A stretch of DNA of 64,000 bases from Zoroaster sp. YZ-2022 (taxonomy: Eukaryota; Echinodermata; Asteroidea; Forcipulatida; Zoroasteridae). Both the position numbers and the translations under genes were made by a program. Numbering within the stretch: the stretch's first letter is position 1; the number at the start of each line of letters is the position of its first letter. Below, in pieces: positions 1-44,411 of the stretch. The notes below the pieces were generated by a model. The model searched no databases. It saw nothing but the letters and a program-made list of their open reading frames with translations, and was not told the origin of the DNA. Location of the stretch: NCBI GenBank assembly GCA_029582265.1, contig CM055821.1, forward strand, positions 44,955,694-45,019,693. The letters are read 5' to 3'.

Positions 1-221
1 TGGGGAGTATACAGCTCAATTGCTGCCATTACAGCGCATATAGGGCTAATCAACCAACTCTGCCCTCACAGGTACCCATTTAACCCCTGGGTGGAGAGAA
101 GCAATTATGGTTAAGTGTCTTGCTCAAGGACACAAGTGTCACGGCCGGGATTCAAACCCACATTCTGCTGCTAACACCAGAACTTGAGTCCAGTAAGCTA
201 GACCGCTCGGCCACACAGGGA
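1..221 (-). repeat. tRNA-derived SINE, partial (cut by window edge)
   Basis: This matches the SINE at 8446-8822 base for base over most of its length. Read on the minus strand, it starts with a tRNA-like head (A-box TGGCCGAGCGGTCTAG, degraded B-box GGTTTGAATCC) followed by the same body. The 3' end of the element lies beyond base 1. Confidence 0.8.
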
Positions 222-224
222 CAT

Positions 225-432
225 TTTTGATTGGGTTTACTGTCATTTTGACCACCCTGAACAATACCAGACAATGCGTTTACCAGTCAGAAACAGTTGA
301 CTCATTTTTGACGTGTAAATACACTACACGTAAGGTTTGACAGTGTTTGACGTTTAAGTGCACCAGATACTTTGGCAAGTACATGTATATCAACATTTTG
401 ACTGATTTTGACCCTTGTAGTAGTAGGAGGGT
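225..432. repeat. CCCTCCTACTA-type MITE, truncated copy
   Basis: This shares long stretches with 36957-37153, 38887-39202 and 22012-22341, including the runs CATTTTGACCACCCTGAACA and GACCCTTGTAGTAGTAGGAG. Only the right terminus is present. The left end is missing next to the SINE. Confidence 0.7.
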
Positions 433-1810
433 GAATTAAAACAAAATACACGTACATTGTAGATAGCGTGATGATGGTTAATGTTAAGAGCTGCATGCTA
501 CAAAAAAGAAATTTCAAGTTAGTATCGGGCAATGTCAGCTATGGTAAAAAGTTGAAGTAATAGGTGGGGGCTTGGTGGGCTGATGCAATTGTCATCAAGA
601 AAACATTTAGCAACAAAACTGTTTAAGGCTTAAGACCCTGGTGTATGACATTCCCCAATTACAATTCAAATGTGAAATTGTTCCTTATATAACAGCTATT
701 CCATGTACTGTTATCGACCCACGTTCAAGTTTATTACCAGCCAATGAAATCTTTGTAGTGTTCAAGATCAAGTGTGCTCAACATCTACATGAACCCTGGT
801 CATAACAGCAGCAGGGGGAGTGTAATACTGTAAAGGTAACTGCGGGTTGATGAAAACTACTGTAACTATTCTACGTATTATGGTACATGTAAGATCACGG
901 AGTAACAACTATAATTGGGCTAAACTTTTGTTTGCTGGATCAGCAGTTTCTAAGGCCGTGTGTGTTTTTGGTTATTTCGGGAACTGGATACTCGAAATTG
1001 GAAATCTCCGGAGACTCGGGAACCCGTACAATTTTGTAAAAACACGTAAATACTCCCAAATGTATGAAATAACCAATACAAACACAAGTTTCTCGTGTTT
1101 TTAGAGTCACAATAAATGTGGACTTACTGTAATAATTTTCCCGCCTCTATATTAAAAACAACTCGTAGCATCCCCATTCCCCATACTTATACAAAAACAA
1201 CTGTCTGTGAAAGGCTGTCGGCAAATGTTACTTCTAAAGCCTTTATCCAAGGTTTTTTTTTTCATTTTGTTATAAAAAAAAATATTAAATTTAAAAAAAA
1301 ATCTGAGGCTTCCATTTGTTTGGCTTAAATAAATGTTCAGTCGGAATTTTAAAGTCGTTTACGTGTAATTGGAACCGAAAAATGGAACTGGGTAATGACA
1401 ATTTCGGTTGGGTATCCGAGTACCCGGCACAGCCTTGGCGGTTTCCAATATCGCTTCTCTCCTTTTACCGGCATACACTTTAGTGAATTTTACCCACATA
1501 GGATGAGCATGGAAATTTCCCATAAACTTGTGTACAAAAATTGTACTGATAAATTTTGGGAACCCCAAAATGTTATCAGTGATATTTACGTGTACTAGTT
1601 TATGGGGATTTACCATTCTTATCCTCCTTGTGCAAGAATCCCTAAAACGTGTATTCAGAAATTCTGGGATAAATAACCCTCTCGAGAAACCCCCATTATT
1701 GTTGAATACACTTTTGTGTATCCTTTTATCAACAACATAACATCGTATGCACGGGTGCAAAGCAAATGCAGTAAGGAAAAAGAGCCAACATGGAGGACTC
1801 ACTTGAAAGG
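433..1810. other. No gene recognised
   Basis: This is AT-rich DNA with several short ORFs of no recognisable family. A weak inverted repeat lies around 957-1100. Nothing here supports a gene. Confidence 0.5.
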
Positions 1811-2052
1811 CTAGGGCTGCGTTCCGCTTGCGCGAATGTATCGCAAACGTTCATGTGAACGTTTGGGGACGGATGGGTCAAAGTAGAACCAACTGTGAGC
1901 GCAATGTTTGCACAACCGTAAGCACCTCAAAACTACATTCGCCATCTGTTGCTAACATTCGCCAACGTTGGCGGCGCACAATTGGTTCCACTCAAAATTG
2001 TTTGCAAACATTGGCGAACGTTGCAACGTTCACGCAAGCAGAACGCACCCCA
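1811..2052. repeat. MITE with GGTGCGTTC-type inverted termini
   Basis: The left end reads GGGCTGCGTTCCGCTTGCGC. The reverse complement of the right end reads GGGGTGCGTTCTGCTTGCGT. The interior is rich in AACGTTC and GCCAACGTTGGCG palindromes. The roughly 240-bp size and matching ends fit a non-autonomous DNA transposon. Confidence 0.6.
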
Positions 2053-4210
2053 GATGTACCCATCCCTATTCTTTATAGAAACAAATTCAAAATATTACTT
2101 CTCCGAAATGAATGCTGTTGACTGAGTCTCTATATTGTAATGGCAGAAAAATCAGCCCAAATTTCAGCCCCCCAAAAAAATTTAAGGTATTAGTGATATA
2201 AACATGAAGAGGTAACATGACTTTGAGCAGGTGAACTGAGATGATGCATCTACAAATAAAGACAGTCAAACTGAAGAAATGAAATAATGGATGGTTACTC
2301 TCTGTGACAGCAAACACACGCAGATCGGATTTTCGGCACAAAAAATGGACACGTCGGACATTGTAACATAGGATAGCTCTGGAATGTCTGCATAAAATAC
2401 CGATTATAAACACAATTATAAACACTGCAGGTTTCTTTTCATTTAGAAATGAATACAGTTTGACATGTGAGCAACAAATTTACCAGAAGCATGAGAGTGA
2501 GTATGACAAAAAATGTGGAAAACACAGGGAAAAAACCAACACAATGGTGAATCAATTTGTACTGTGTTTTTACTACAAGATGTTTTTAAAATGTGCAATG
2601 ACAAACACAGAGAGCAAGACCCACTACCACCGTAGAGACAAGTGCACCTTCACCACCAGAGAGCTTTGATGATTTTCAAGCTACTTTTCCTAGAAACTAT
2701 GGCTCTATCAGTAAGTATCCCTGACCATTATCTATGAGGTTGTACTTCACCGTAACAAAAGACTGAACCTAACATGCAAAGAAGAACCATTATGGCAATG
2801 TATAGAGCGATTTTCATAATGCGTTTCTGTAATCTACATGTAGATAGGTTTTGGTAGATGCCATATCTTCAGGCAATTTTGGTTTTGTATAGAGCTGCAT
2901 CAAGCATTCTTATTTTCATCTATGCAAGAAAGTGCTTCACTGACCAAAGATGCATGCAATTTGACAAAACGCCCACGTACCATACATATAAGTATCTGTG
3001 TGTGATGCATACATGTAGGTGAGAGTTTAAATGTGCCCTTGTACTTGGACATGTATGTCCTTACTTTTGAAAATCAGGAACAATTTTAACCATGAAATTA
3101 GCAAATTATTGTCCGTAACAGGAGCCCAATTTTGTAATATTTTCAAAAATATGCATTTAACCAATCTGAGAAGGTTTAGGCTATGAAGATCTTAAGTAAT
3201 GACTTAAACTGACAGATAGAGGACAGTGTTCTTTCCTATAGAATGTATTATTAATAATGAACAGTGTTCTTAATGAAATTTTTTGGTTGTTTTCTTGAAA
3301 CAATTAGAGCAGCTCAGGCAAAAAAAAAACATCACACGAATCATGCTTTCTTGTGAATTTGAGAATATTGTATTTCTTCAAAATAACCAAACATTTATGA
3401 GGAGCTTCAATATCTTGCATAGTGTTAGTAAATGTTAGCATGCCATGACGAAACATGCAAAATAACTGTGTTAGGTGGATGACTGAAATTTCTTTTTTTG
3501 GGGAGAAAAAACAATTTTGAGAAAATAACTCAGTCTCTGTGCAATAATCAGTAAGTTTCTATCCCATCATCTCATAGAATTTATGATTGGGTGTACTGCA
3601 TAATTTGGATAAGACGTGACGTTATTTTGAAAACTTTGATTAGAGAGTAGTTAATTACCATTTTTGTTATCAAAAAATTTCACTTGACTTGTTTACTTTT
3701 AAATAACTATCAAAAAAATGTTTAAATCAAAGAGTGGCTGATGTTTTGATTCAGGGTCTTATCAATGGGCAAAATAAAATAAATCCGTGCGATCTGAAGG
3801 TGTTAATTTATCATGGAATGCTGTATTAGTGCAACTGAATGATATTAGCATAATCTAAATTATATCAATACGGACATTTATCACTTTTGGTTTACCAAAT
3901 TTTGGTTAAATTGTTGCAATTAAATACAACAACGGCTAACAACGGGGAATCTGTTGCTACCAGGAAACAAAGCTCCAACTACCACAAAAAAAAGGATTAT
4001 TTTCCTTCACTATGCCGTAACATGCTTCTACAAAATCCCTGCTCAAACATAACCTAAAAATCCCCTAATCCAAAAATAAGTGCCCTTTATACCACAAAGA
4101 AAGAAAGAAAGAAAGTTTCAGGAAGTCCTAGACTTTGTGTACAAGAAAAAGGAAATTTGTTTTTGTTTGCTTGTGCTCCTTGAAAGAATAACACTAGTGT
4201 CTTTGCGTGG
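2053..4210. other. AT-rich stretch; KLC C-terminal exon not found
   Basis: By strand and splice phase, the last KLC exon(s) should lie to the left of 4235. I searched the minus strand by eye for the conserved basic C-terminal segment of KLCs (a KLRASxRRSS-like motif) and did not find it. No other gene is recognised. Confidence 0.4.
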
Positions 4211-4234
4211 TCAAACAAATACTTCAGTACTTAC

Positions 4235-35992
<31,758 letters not shown>

Positions 35993-36421
35993 CTTGGATC
36001 TCGGGGGGAAGTCAATTCAGTCGATCTGCGGAGAGATGGAGAAGGTGACAGAAATAAGAATGGATCTCATCACTGCAGCATCATGGCTGTGTGAAGTTAC
36101 CTATCTTGGCTTTGATATTTTGGTTGTTACCAAGGTTACTGAACTTAATAATAACAAAGCATTTGTAAAGCGTGCAGAATCTAGAAGCTGGTCAATGTTA
36201 TACATATGTAAGTGACTGTGTTTGGTTGAAGGAACGATTAAAAAGATGCGTCTTCAGATGGAGTTTGAAGAATGATAGATGATGTGTGTCCCTCAACTCA
36301 TCTGACAATACTATCACTATGTCAACCCCTTGGAAACCTCAGATGTAACTTTCTTCAACTGTACAGTTTCACCTATCCATATAATGAAATATATCAACAT
36401 ATGCAAAAACAGAAGACTTAA

Positions 36422-36675
36422 CCCTAACCCCCTAGGTATTCTGGCTAGGAACCTTCCTGAATCCTCCAAAATCCATCAGTGCACTTTTGGAAACATGCCC
36501 TTATCTTCAAAATGCACCATGCATTTCCGTTGATCTTTCATGTTCAGCACTTATGGCCTGTGCTTCTTGCCAGGTAGTAATTTTGTCCCATTTGAACAGG
36601 TGAAAGTACCAGTTTCCAACAGTGGTGAATGTTTTTCACAAAAAGTGCCCCTTGGAGGATATGGGGTGGTTAGGG
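36422..36675. mobile_element. TTAACCCTAACCCCCTAGG-type MITE, complete
   Basis: TTAA at 36418-36421 and 36676-36679 flank 254 bp that begins CCCTAACCCCCTAGGTATTC and ends GGTGGTTAGGG. Closest relative is 30672-30937. Confidence 0.8.
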
Positions 36676-36956
36676 TTAAGATTAAAAAAAGAAATCTGTA
36701 CAAGTGATCATGGCTGGTCTAAATTCTCAGTTTACCCTGAGAAAGGGGCATTATAACTAATACTTCCAAATTATGATGAAATTGGGTGAATATGGGGTGA
36801 GTGTCATGTATCATTGTGCAGTGTTGCATTAAACATATACGGCAGTTCTGAAAACAAACAGAAACACATGATTTACTAATGTCATAAACGCAGAGTGATA
36901 ACATGTGTAAGCATGTGTCTCACATGCTGATGATGATCAGTGCATTTTATTCTCTT

Positions 36957-37153
36957 AACATTCTGACCACCCTCAACAATACGAGACAATGCTTATACGA
37001 GACAATGCTTTTACCAGTCAAAAACGGTCGAGTCATTTTGACCTGTAAATGTACTTACTACACGTTTGGGTGTGTTTGACTTTTAAGTGCACTAGTATGT
37101 CAACAAGTATGTCAACATTTTGACTGATTTTGACCCTTGTAGTAGTAGGAGGG
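36957..37153. repeat. CCCTCCTACTA-type MITE, right part
   Basis: It ends GACCCTTGTAGTAGTAGGAG GG-TTAA (37154-37157). The left part is missing. A local duplication of ATACGAGACAATGCTT is present. Confidence 0.7.
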
Positions 37154-37898
37154 TTAACTGAATCCAAAAGAAACTCAGAATTAACATGTTCATAATGTAA
37201 CCTTGTTTTTAATATCTTTTAGGAAAAACCTAAACGTATTGATCAATAACATTATTTGGCATTATAAAAAATGGGGGGAAGGCAAAATAATACATAAAAA
37301 AAAAAAAAACATTGCCATCGGTACATGCCCAAATTGAAATATTTGTAAAAATTATATTTTACATGCAACCACACCGTTGATGTACATATACTTGCTTTTG
37401 TACATATTCTAAATATGCACAAATATCATACATAAAGATGAGTGTGTATCAGTACATGTACAATGTTCACTAACCACAGAACATCCGTCCTGTACACATA
37501 CATGTATGTAAACCCACATTATGCATAGTACAGTACACGTCCAACATTTTTTACTGTATAAATGTCTATTTTCCTTCCTCCATGACATGTAACATCTGGT
37601 TTACACTTACACAATCCATACGTATGTAAAACCACATAATGAGTAATCCCACATGTACATATGTACATGTGTACATGTATGACTGTACCTTGAAATTTAC
37701 AACAGTGGTACTCTGTTGGTTTTATGACATACGTTCTCCGAGTTTTAAAAAATATAAATTTACAAAAATGATTACATATTCGAGGGTTTTCTCATCCGAT
37801 CAAATGCAGTTTTTCTCTCCAACAATGGCAGCAATAAGCACTTAAATCCACAGATGTCCAAACAGTTGATCCAATTCCCTGGTAATAACCAAGCCTAC

Positions 37899-38105
37899 CT
37901 GGTCAGTGGTCTGCTACACTAAGCCAATTTTCATGCACTGGTCACCCCATCTGCATCGTCCTTATCATTACCACTCCCTTCACAAATGTGATGCATCGCC
38001 GTCTACGCTGATAATGTGCATCATCAGCGCTCGCTGCATGCATCTACACTATGATTTTCCCCTTTGGCTTGAAAAATCCTCCCGTCAGCTGACGTCACCC
38101 GCTCT
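37899..38105 (-). promoter_or_regulatory. Candidate KLC promoter and first noncoding exon
   Basis: This GC-richer block lies upstream of the KLC coding start. It has a CRE (TGACGTCA, 38090-38097) joined to an E-box (CAGCTG). On the minus strand, CTGACCAG|GTAGGC at 37899 could be the donor of a 5'UTR exon that splices to the acceptor at 36027. This is inference only. Confidence 0.3.
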
Positions 38106-38162
38106 CTGATTCGTCCGAGGAGTTGCCTTGAGGCTTTTTTGCTTAAATTATTACTCAGTGTC

Positions 38163-38342
38163 TATATGTGTGTGTGTGTGTGTGTGTGTGAACGTACGCA
38201 CCATTCGTTGTGGGGTCCAAAACACAATAGAACAATTGGACCCCACAAGGTAACTATAGAAAATCTTGTACCCCACAGGAGAATTATATAGAAAAGGGAT
38301 AATAGAACGAACAAAGGAATACCCCACAAATCAATGTGCGTG

Positions 38343-38380
<38 letters not shown>
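38163..38380. repeat. TG microsatellites around a TGTGGGG cluster
   Basis: (TG)n tracts at about 38168-38190 and 38346-38380 bracket repeats of TTGTGGGGTCC, GGACCCCACAAG, ACCCCACAGG and ATACCCCACAAA. Confidence 0.8.
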
Positions 38381-38886
38381 AATGTGTAATTTCTTTTCTT
38401 TCTAAATAGGCAGAGGGGACCTCACAGGGGGCAATATATGGATAATAATGCCCTGATCTGTTCCTATTTATTCTCCAAAGAAACAAGCTGTTTTATAATG
38501 TTCAGGGTGAATAAACATAAGAATAGAACAGACCAATTTGGTACATGTCTTATGCTAGCTTAGAAACACGTTTACAATATACGCACAAACATGTATGTAA
38601 TTAAGTACATGTGCATAGTTCGTTATTAATAACATGAATACAAAAGAGTATACACACTCAGTAGGCATATATGTACATTTACTTCTACATGTATGATGAA
38701 GATTTTCAGACATCTAATTATAATACTAATACATGTAAGTATAGAGGGAATGTACAAATGTACATGATGTAAAGTACAATGTAATTTATATCTGTTAGTA
38801 ATAATCATTGACTGGACATAAAATGTACGTATGTACATGTACTTATTAATTTAAAGAGATCCGCTCCCTTGTTTTACACATATTAA

Positions 38887-39202
38887 TCCTCCTACTATAG
38901 CTGCACTTTAGTGGGAAGTAGCTATAGAGGTCAAAATCAGTCAACTGTCTATTTTGACTGTTGACCCAAATGTGCACACAGGGATATTTTTGACTGGTTT
39001 TTACTGTCATTTTGACCAACCTGAACAATAACCAAACAATGCTTTTACCAGTCAAAAACGGTCGACTCGTTTTGACCTGTAAATGTACTTTCTACACATA
39101 AGGTTTGACAGTGTTTGACTTTAAAGTGCATTAGATATACATGTACCTTGGGAAGTATATCAACATTTTGACTGATTTTGACCCTTGTAGTAGTAGGAGG
39201 GT
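38887..39202. mobile_element. CCCTCCTACTA-type MITE, near full length
   Basis: TTAA (38883-38886) and TCCTCCTACTA at the left, TAGTAGTAGGAGGG at the right with its TTAA mutated to TTTT. It contains CAGTCAAAAACGGTCGACTC. Confidence 0.8.
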
Positions 39203-40229
39203 TTTCTATTTCAAAAATGTGATACTTTCAGACACCGTGACAAATGTAGCCTTTAGTTAAGACCCACACGGCAACCCAGAAACACAACGCATGAAAAAGA
39301 CCACGCACGTGAGTAGCGGACACCTCGAGAGCATTTACCAGTCTGCTCTGTGGTCTTATGTTTTTGCTTTATATTTTTCTACTGATTTGGTAGGAAAATG
39401 TTAATACATAATTCATTAGGTAACTAATTTGTTTTGTGGTATCATTTATTTAAATGTAAACGAGCCCAACATTTTGCTTAAACGGTGGTTGGTTTAAATA
39501 AATTTGCATACATAAATTATTCATTTAGCTGGAGGTTTATGAATAATTCAGTATTAGCGTCCTCGGAATGGACCGGTAAAGACAATTGTGTGCGTGGTCT
39601 TTTTTCGGGCGTTGTGTTGTGTTCTTGGTTGCTGCATGCGATTTGACTATAAAGGCTTTGACAGATGAAGTACTGGAAACCGACAGCAAACCTTGCAAGA
39701 TGTGATATTAATGAATGCATTGTGTCACTAATGAAACAATTAGACAGAATAAATCCCCCTTCCCCGCTTTCTTCAATTTTGCATTCATACTTTGGGTTAC
39801 AGTATGTACAGTATGTACATTATCATAGCAAACAACCTTGACCATTACAAGTAAGATTAGTTGTAGCTTTGCATGGTGAAAATGATAAGTAAAGACTGTT
39901 AGGCCAAAAAAATAAGTCTCCGGTTTCTGGTCTCCGCGTGTGCGTCACCACATACCTGCGCATCGGCATTTTTAATTTTCTTTTTTTGTGCTATGAAACA
40001 ATGTCCACTTGCAGCCAAAATTGCTGGATCAATTGGAATTGTGGACGTTCGTCCGATTTGTGAGGCCTCTCTTAGCCACCATACTTTGTATATATATGGG
40101 AAATACATCCCTGATTAAAAAGTAATTTTAGAGTACAATGGGTTAATTCTAGAGTTCTACTTGGAATAAGCTTTTGGCACACTTTTACTCCCATTGTATT
40201 GCAGTTGCCATTGCTTTGTCAAATATTAA

Positions 40230-40728
40230 CCCTAACCCCCTTGATACTCATCGCTGGTAACAGCCTCAACACTTCAAAATCAACCGATATGAGTTTATGG
40301 AGGATCCCTGCTACCTCAATCCTTCAAAATCAACCGATGAGTTTTATGGAGGATCCCTGCTACCTCAATCTTTCAAAATCAACCAATATGAGTTTATGGA
40401 GGATCCCTGCTACCTCAATCCTTCAAAATCAACAGATATGAGTTTTATGGAGGATCCCTGCTACCTCAATCTTTCAAAATCAACCAATATGAGTTTATGG
40501 AGGATCCCTACTTCCTCAATCCTTCAAAGTCAACCAATACGAGTTTATGGAGGATTCCTACTACCTCCATCCTTCAAAATCAACCAATACGAGTTTATGG
40601 AGGATTCCTACTACCTCAATCCTTCAAAATCAACCCATATGAATTTATGGAGGATCTCTACTACCTCATGATATGATTTTATGCAGGATCTGTACTATTT
40701 CCAATCCTTTAAAATCTACAAAACATGG
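40230..40728. mobile_element. TTAACCCTAACCCCC element filled by a 50-bp minisatellite
   Basis: TTAA (40226-40229) and CCCTAACCCCCTTGATACTC open the unit. About eight copies of a roughly 50-bp unit follow (TATGGAGGATCCCTGCTACC ... TCAATCCTTCAAAATCAACC). It ends near CATGG-TTAA (40729-40732). ORFs in it are repeat-derived. Confidence 0.7.
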
Positions 40729-40851
40729 TTAATCGTACGGTACCATTGACTGCACTTGCTGATACACACTAATTATCCAATAGGTGCCAGCCTAATCATT
40801 GATACTCTTAGCTCACATTTTTTACAGAAAACAAAAAGTCGCCATCTTGCA

Positions 40852-41252
40852 TAAGCTTGGGCGATAACACGATAATTGTCGCAATACCTTTTTTTTTATT
40901 CGATTACAATATTGAGAACCTTTTCAAGTATTCGAGAAATCGGAAAACCGCGATTAAAAAAATATATATATATATCGAGATTAAAAAAACGCCATTGTGA
41001 GTTAAGTCAGAAATTCCATGGAAATGAAATCAGGACAGTCTTTTTAGCTTTCGAAAGTGAGAAACAAAAGCGAACTATTCAGAAGTAATTTGCGATTTAT
41101 TGTGACACTTGTAGAGGGGTACATACCTGTGGTTATCAGCTCTAACGCAATCACGTGTGAATGAAAAACAAATAATCACAATACTATCAAAAATCGCGAT
41201 TTATGTTTGCCGATATATTGTGAATGAAATAAATCGATATCGCCTAAGCTTA
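40852..41252. mobile_element. hAT-like MITE with TAAGCTTGGGCGAT ends
   Basis: The left end is TAAGCTTGGGCGATAACACG and the right end is GATATCGCCTAAGCTTA. The 8-bp flanks are ATCTTGCA and GTCTTGCA (7 of 8). Confidence 0.85.
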
Positions 41253-41317
41253 GTCTTGCAACTTTTGAAAATGTGATTTCATTTTTCTCTCATATGAGAG
41301 CGCTTCAGGCAATATAT

Positions 41318-42427
41318 TGTTACGAATCTTACCCTTTGATTTTGACAAATATTAGCACCCTCTATTTCACTTCTTCCACTTCCAATATATTGCTTACGTT
41401 GCAATTTCAAGCAGTCTAAGTCCCAGGGTTTGTTTCCCCGGACCCTCAATTGTCCACTATGAATATGCAATCCATACAAGGATGCTACTTTTGCTCATGC
41501 ATATCCAGCGCTAACGCTAATGCATAATGCAACACCAGCGGAGAGCCTTGCGTGCATGCCACACCCTCCCGCCACGTGGCTTGGAGCCGTCCTTTGGACT
41601 TCGTCTATTTTTCTCCTACTTTCCTCGGAAGTCCACCCTACACACCGAACACGGTTCGTGGGTGTAGCACGGCCAAACAGTCACCGTGACTGGCCCGCTC
41701 AGCCATAAGTCTTGGTCCGTGTGCCATGCTCCCATGCGTAACCGCTGCTCCCCTCATGCAATAGCTTAGCATCCCCAGTAAGCATTACCCCTAGGACACG
41801 CCCTCCTTTCTGAGTTGTCACTCACTTTACTTTCGTCAAATACCTTTCCTTATATGGAACAAGGACCTGTTGTATACCATGATTTTGCACACGTTTCTAC
41901 CCTTAGACGCGGAAGGCAAGCTTCTCATTGGCTAAGACACGAAACTAGGCTAATGTTTGATTCATTCCTAGGCCCCAGATTTCTATATAAATCCAGAGAT
42001 TTCCTGATCTCGGGGAAGTGCGATTCCGAATGATATCTGTGCGACTCGATCCGATCCATGACAGTACGATAATATACCGAACTATTACAGTCCAGAGCCT
42101 CATTCGTTGAACCAATGGTGCAGTGCGTCGATATGACCATTGGTTCGCCTAGATAATGCGGTCTGATACACACTCTGGCCCCGTCCAGACACCCCATGTA
42201 GTCAAACCCTGGTGGTCCCCGTCGTCGAGACTGACCAGCTGTCCGTCTCTTGGTGTAGCAGTGCCCGTACCGTATACCGAGTGACAAGCCGCATGAACGA
42301 ATGATGGTCCTGGCTGTATCCGATCCCTTTGTAGTTGGTATTACTCGTACACACCATTCGGAACTCGTATTATGTCTAACTATTAAGTCTAATTATTGAA
42401 CTACGCTACCACTCTTTTTATATGTCA
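41318..42427 (+). other. GC-richer block with TATA box; possible solo LTR
   Basis: Composition is less AT-rich than the surroundings. It begins near TGTTACGAATC, the type of start seen in Ty3/gypsy LTRs. It has an inverted CCAAT (ATTGGC) at 41928 and TTCTATATAAATCC at 41981. No matching CA end or target duplication was found, and a cellular promoter is equally possible. Confidence 0.25.
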
Positions 42428-42431
42428 TTAA

Positions 42432-42668
42432 CCCTAACTCCCTAGGCCCATTTGCTTACACATAACTTGAATCCTCCAAAATCCTTCAGTAGTAAAGTAG
42501 TAAAGCAGTAAACAGTGTCCACTGACCCAAGCACTGACCTTGCAATCACTACAACAAACATGGATGTACATGTACCATGGAAAGGCAAGTATGCCTAATA
42601 ACCTCAATCCTTCAAAATCCTTCACTTTAGCAAAGAGGATTTGAGGATTTGGGAAGGTTAGGGTAAAC
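42432..42668 (+). mobile_element. TTAACCCTAAC-type MITE, short copy split at its 3' end
   Basis: TTAA 42428-42431 and CCCTAACTCCCTAGGCCCAT open the copy. It reaches GGGAAGGTTAGGGTAAAC and is cut by a 5-kb element. The end GGGTTAATG resumes at 47641. Confidence 0.8.
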
Positions 42669-44210
42669 AGGGCTCTCAAAAGTGGCCGGTCACCGGCAGC
42701 AAATCGCCGCCTGCGGCAGGTTTTGCCGCCGGCTACTTTTCACCGGATGACCAAACATATTTTTTTCACCTTTCTGTGAACTTCTCTGCAAAAAACTGAT
42801 TCGCACGCGGTGCAATACGAAGTTTTATTTACCTGAAATCACGTCAAAACTAGTCAGTTTTCTCAGCGACACGGCCGCAGCCATTATGTATACGCTCCCT
42901 TGCGTTTTGTGTAAGCTGTATCCTGATTGGTTAATGATGTTTCCTGTACTGTGATTCCATACACTTTTGTCAAACTGTTTGTGATACACTGTATCCATTC
43001 ATTATTAAAGACTCAAATAGACCGGCTGCGGCACGTATGCTACAAACAAGTATCAAACTAGCTGCTCAGGATGGAATGTTTGCCTATTGTTCACAGTAAT
43101 TGGATTAGTGGGACCTTAAGTGCTGCTTTATGTCTGTACTGGAGTGTGCAGCACGAAGTGTAAAAAAAAAGAGGATTTTATTTATAGGGGATGTCCACAG
43201 TAATTGTTGTCCTAATAAAAAAGTGGTGTTGAAATTGGTTTTGTTGTGTAATTATTTTGATGTGCCACCGACCATCCCTCAGCATATCGCCAACATTAAC
43301 ATTTATTTACCCACCGATACCAAGCTTTCTTGTGTATTACATAAATTTGCCGACAAGGTGTCAGTTTGTTTCAAAAGAAATACATAAAAAGGGAGGTGTT
43401 AAGTCGGTCATTGTCGAGTTCAGTAATGATCATGTCATTGGTGGCTGTCAATTTCCGATCGGTTCAGTCGCAAGGATCGGCAAGAAATATCTTGATATTC
43501 CGGCAACGTCAGTGCCGTACAAACTCGGTTTTCCGCACCGCGGGAAATGTCGTCACGACGGCAAAGCGGAGCCGCTTACGGCCTGATAACATGAACATGT
43601 TGGTATTCCTGGCAATGAATGCTTGCAAAACTCCCACCCCACCAAAGTGAACATGATTTATAACTTATCATTAAGTAACAATCAGTACACCGCAACCAAT
43701 TTTGAACGAGAAATATTGGGTTCTGAAAATAATCTTAATTCTTAAAATCGTTGTTTAGTAGTAGCAGTTGTTGTTTGTAATTATTCCTAGCTAGGTCTCT
43801 TATAAATTCATTCTTTCAGGAAACAAGGTTTATTGAAATTTAACTAAAGTTCATTGTGATAGAAACAAATTAACATTCAAGTTCTGGTTTTATATTCGTA
43901 ATATTTTGCAGTTTGTTAGTTTCGTAATATTAAAAAAAAATTACTACGCAAAGTCATGTCCTTATCCAAAGCCAACATAACTTACGGGATATCCTTATTT
44001 AGAAGGCAGGGGCGCAGCATGCACAACGAGTTAGTTCCGCCCACATCACCTTTGAACGACCAATGACATTCTTCAACACGTGTTTTGTGACATGAACGTC
44101 CATGTCAACTTGCTATAATGCATGCGCTCTGATCACACACATACCTGTACTTCTGACACGTACGCAGTCACGTATACGTGGGCCGCTGAATGTAGCTCGT
44201 GCGTGCAGAA

Positions 44211-44297
44211 ATGGCGACAAAGCGAGAGAGAGGCACGCTAGATGCGTGGATTACGGGGAAAAGGCCCCGGACAACGATCAATAATTCTGCTATTTAA
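44211..44297 (+). pseudogene. Transposase-like N-terminal fragment
   Basis: The ORF reads MATKRERGTLDAWITGKRPR followed by TTINNSAI and a stop. Many hAT-derived proteins begin with a short basic stretch, TLDxF/W, then KRxR, followed by a TTF-type zinc finger. Only this stub remains before the nested insertion. Recognition rests on this one short motif. Confidence 0.4.
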
Positions 44298-44411
44298 GTC
44301 AGAGGGATTAGATGATCTCAAGAGTTAGATACATGTAGGCCTATCTTCAGATTTACGTGTTTTTTTTATTCAAACTGATTTTGTTGAGTTCTTAAAAATA
44401 TTTTCAGAGAC

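Noticed and set aside
40199..40671. Two overlapping ORFs with repeated MEDPCYLNPSKS segments
   Set aside because: Encoded by the 50-bp minisatellite; the frame shifts between units and there is no family match.
41925..42287. 120-codon minus-strand ORF in the GC-richer block
   Set aside because: No family resemblance and no splice or start context; open frame is expected in less AT-rich DNA.
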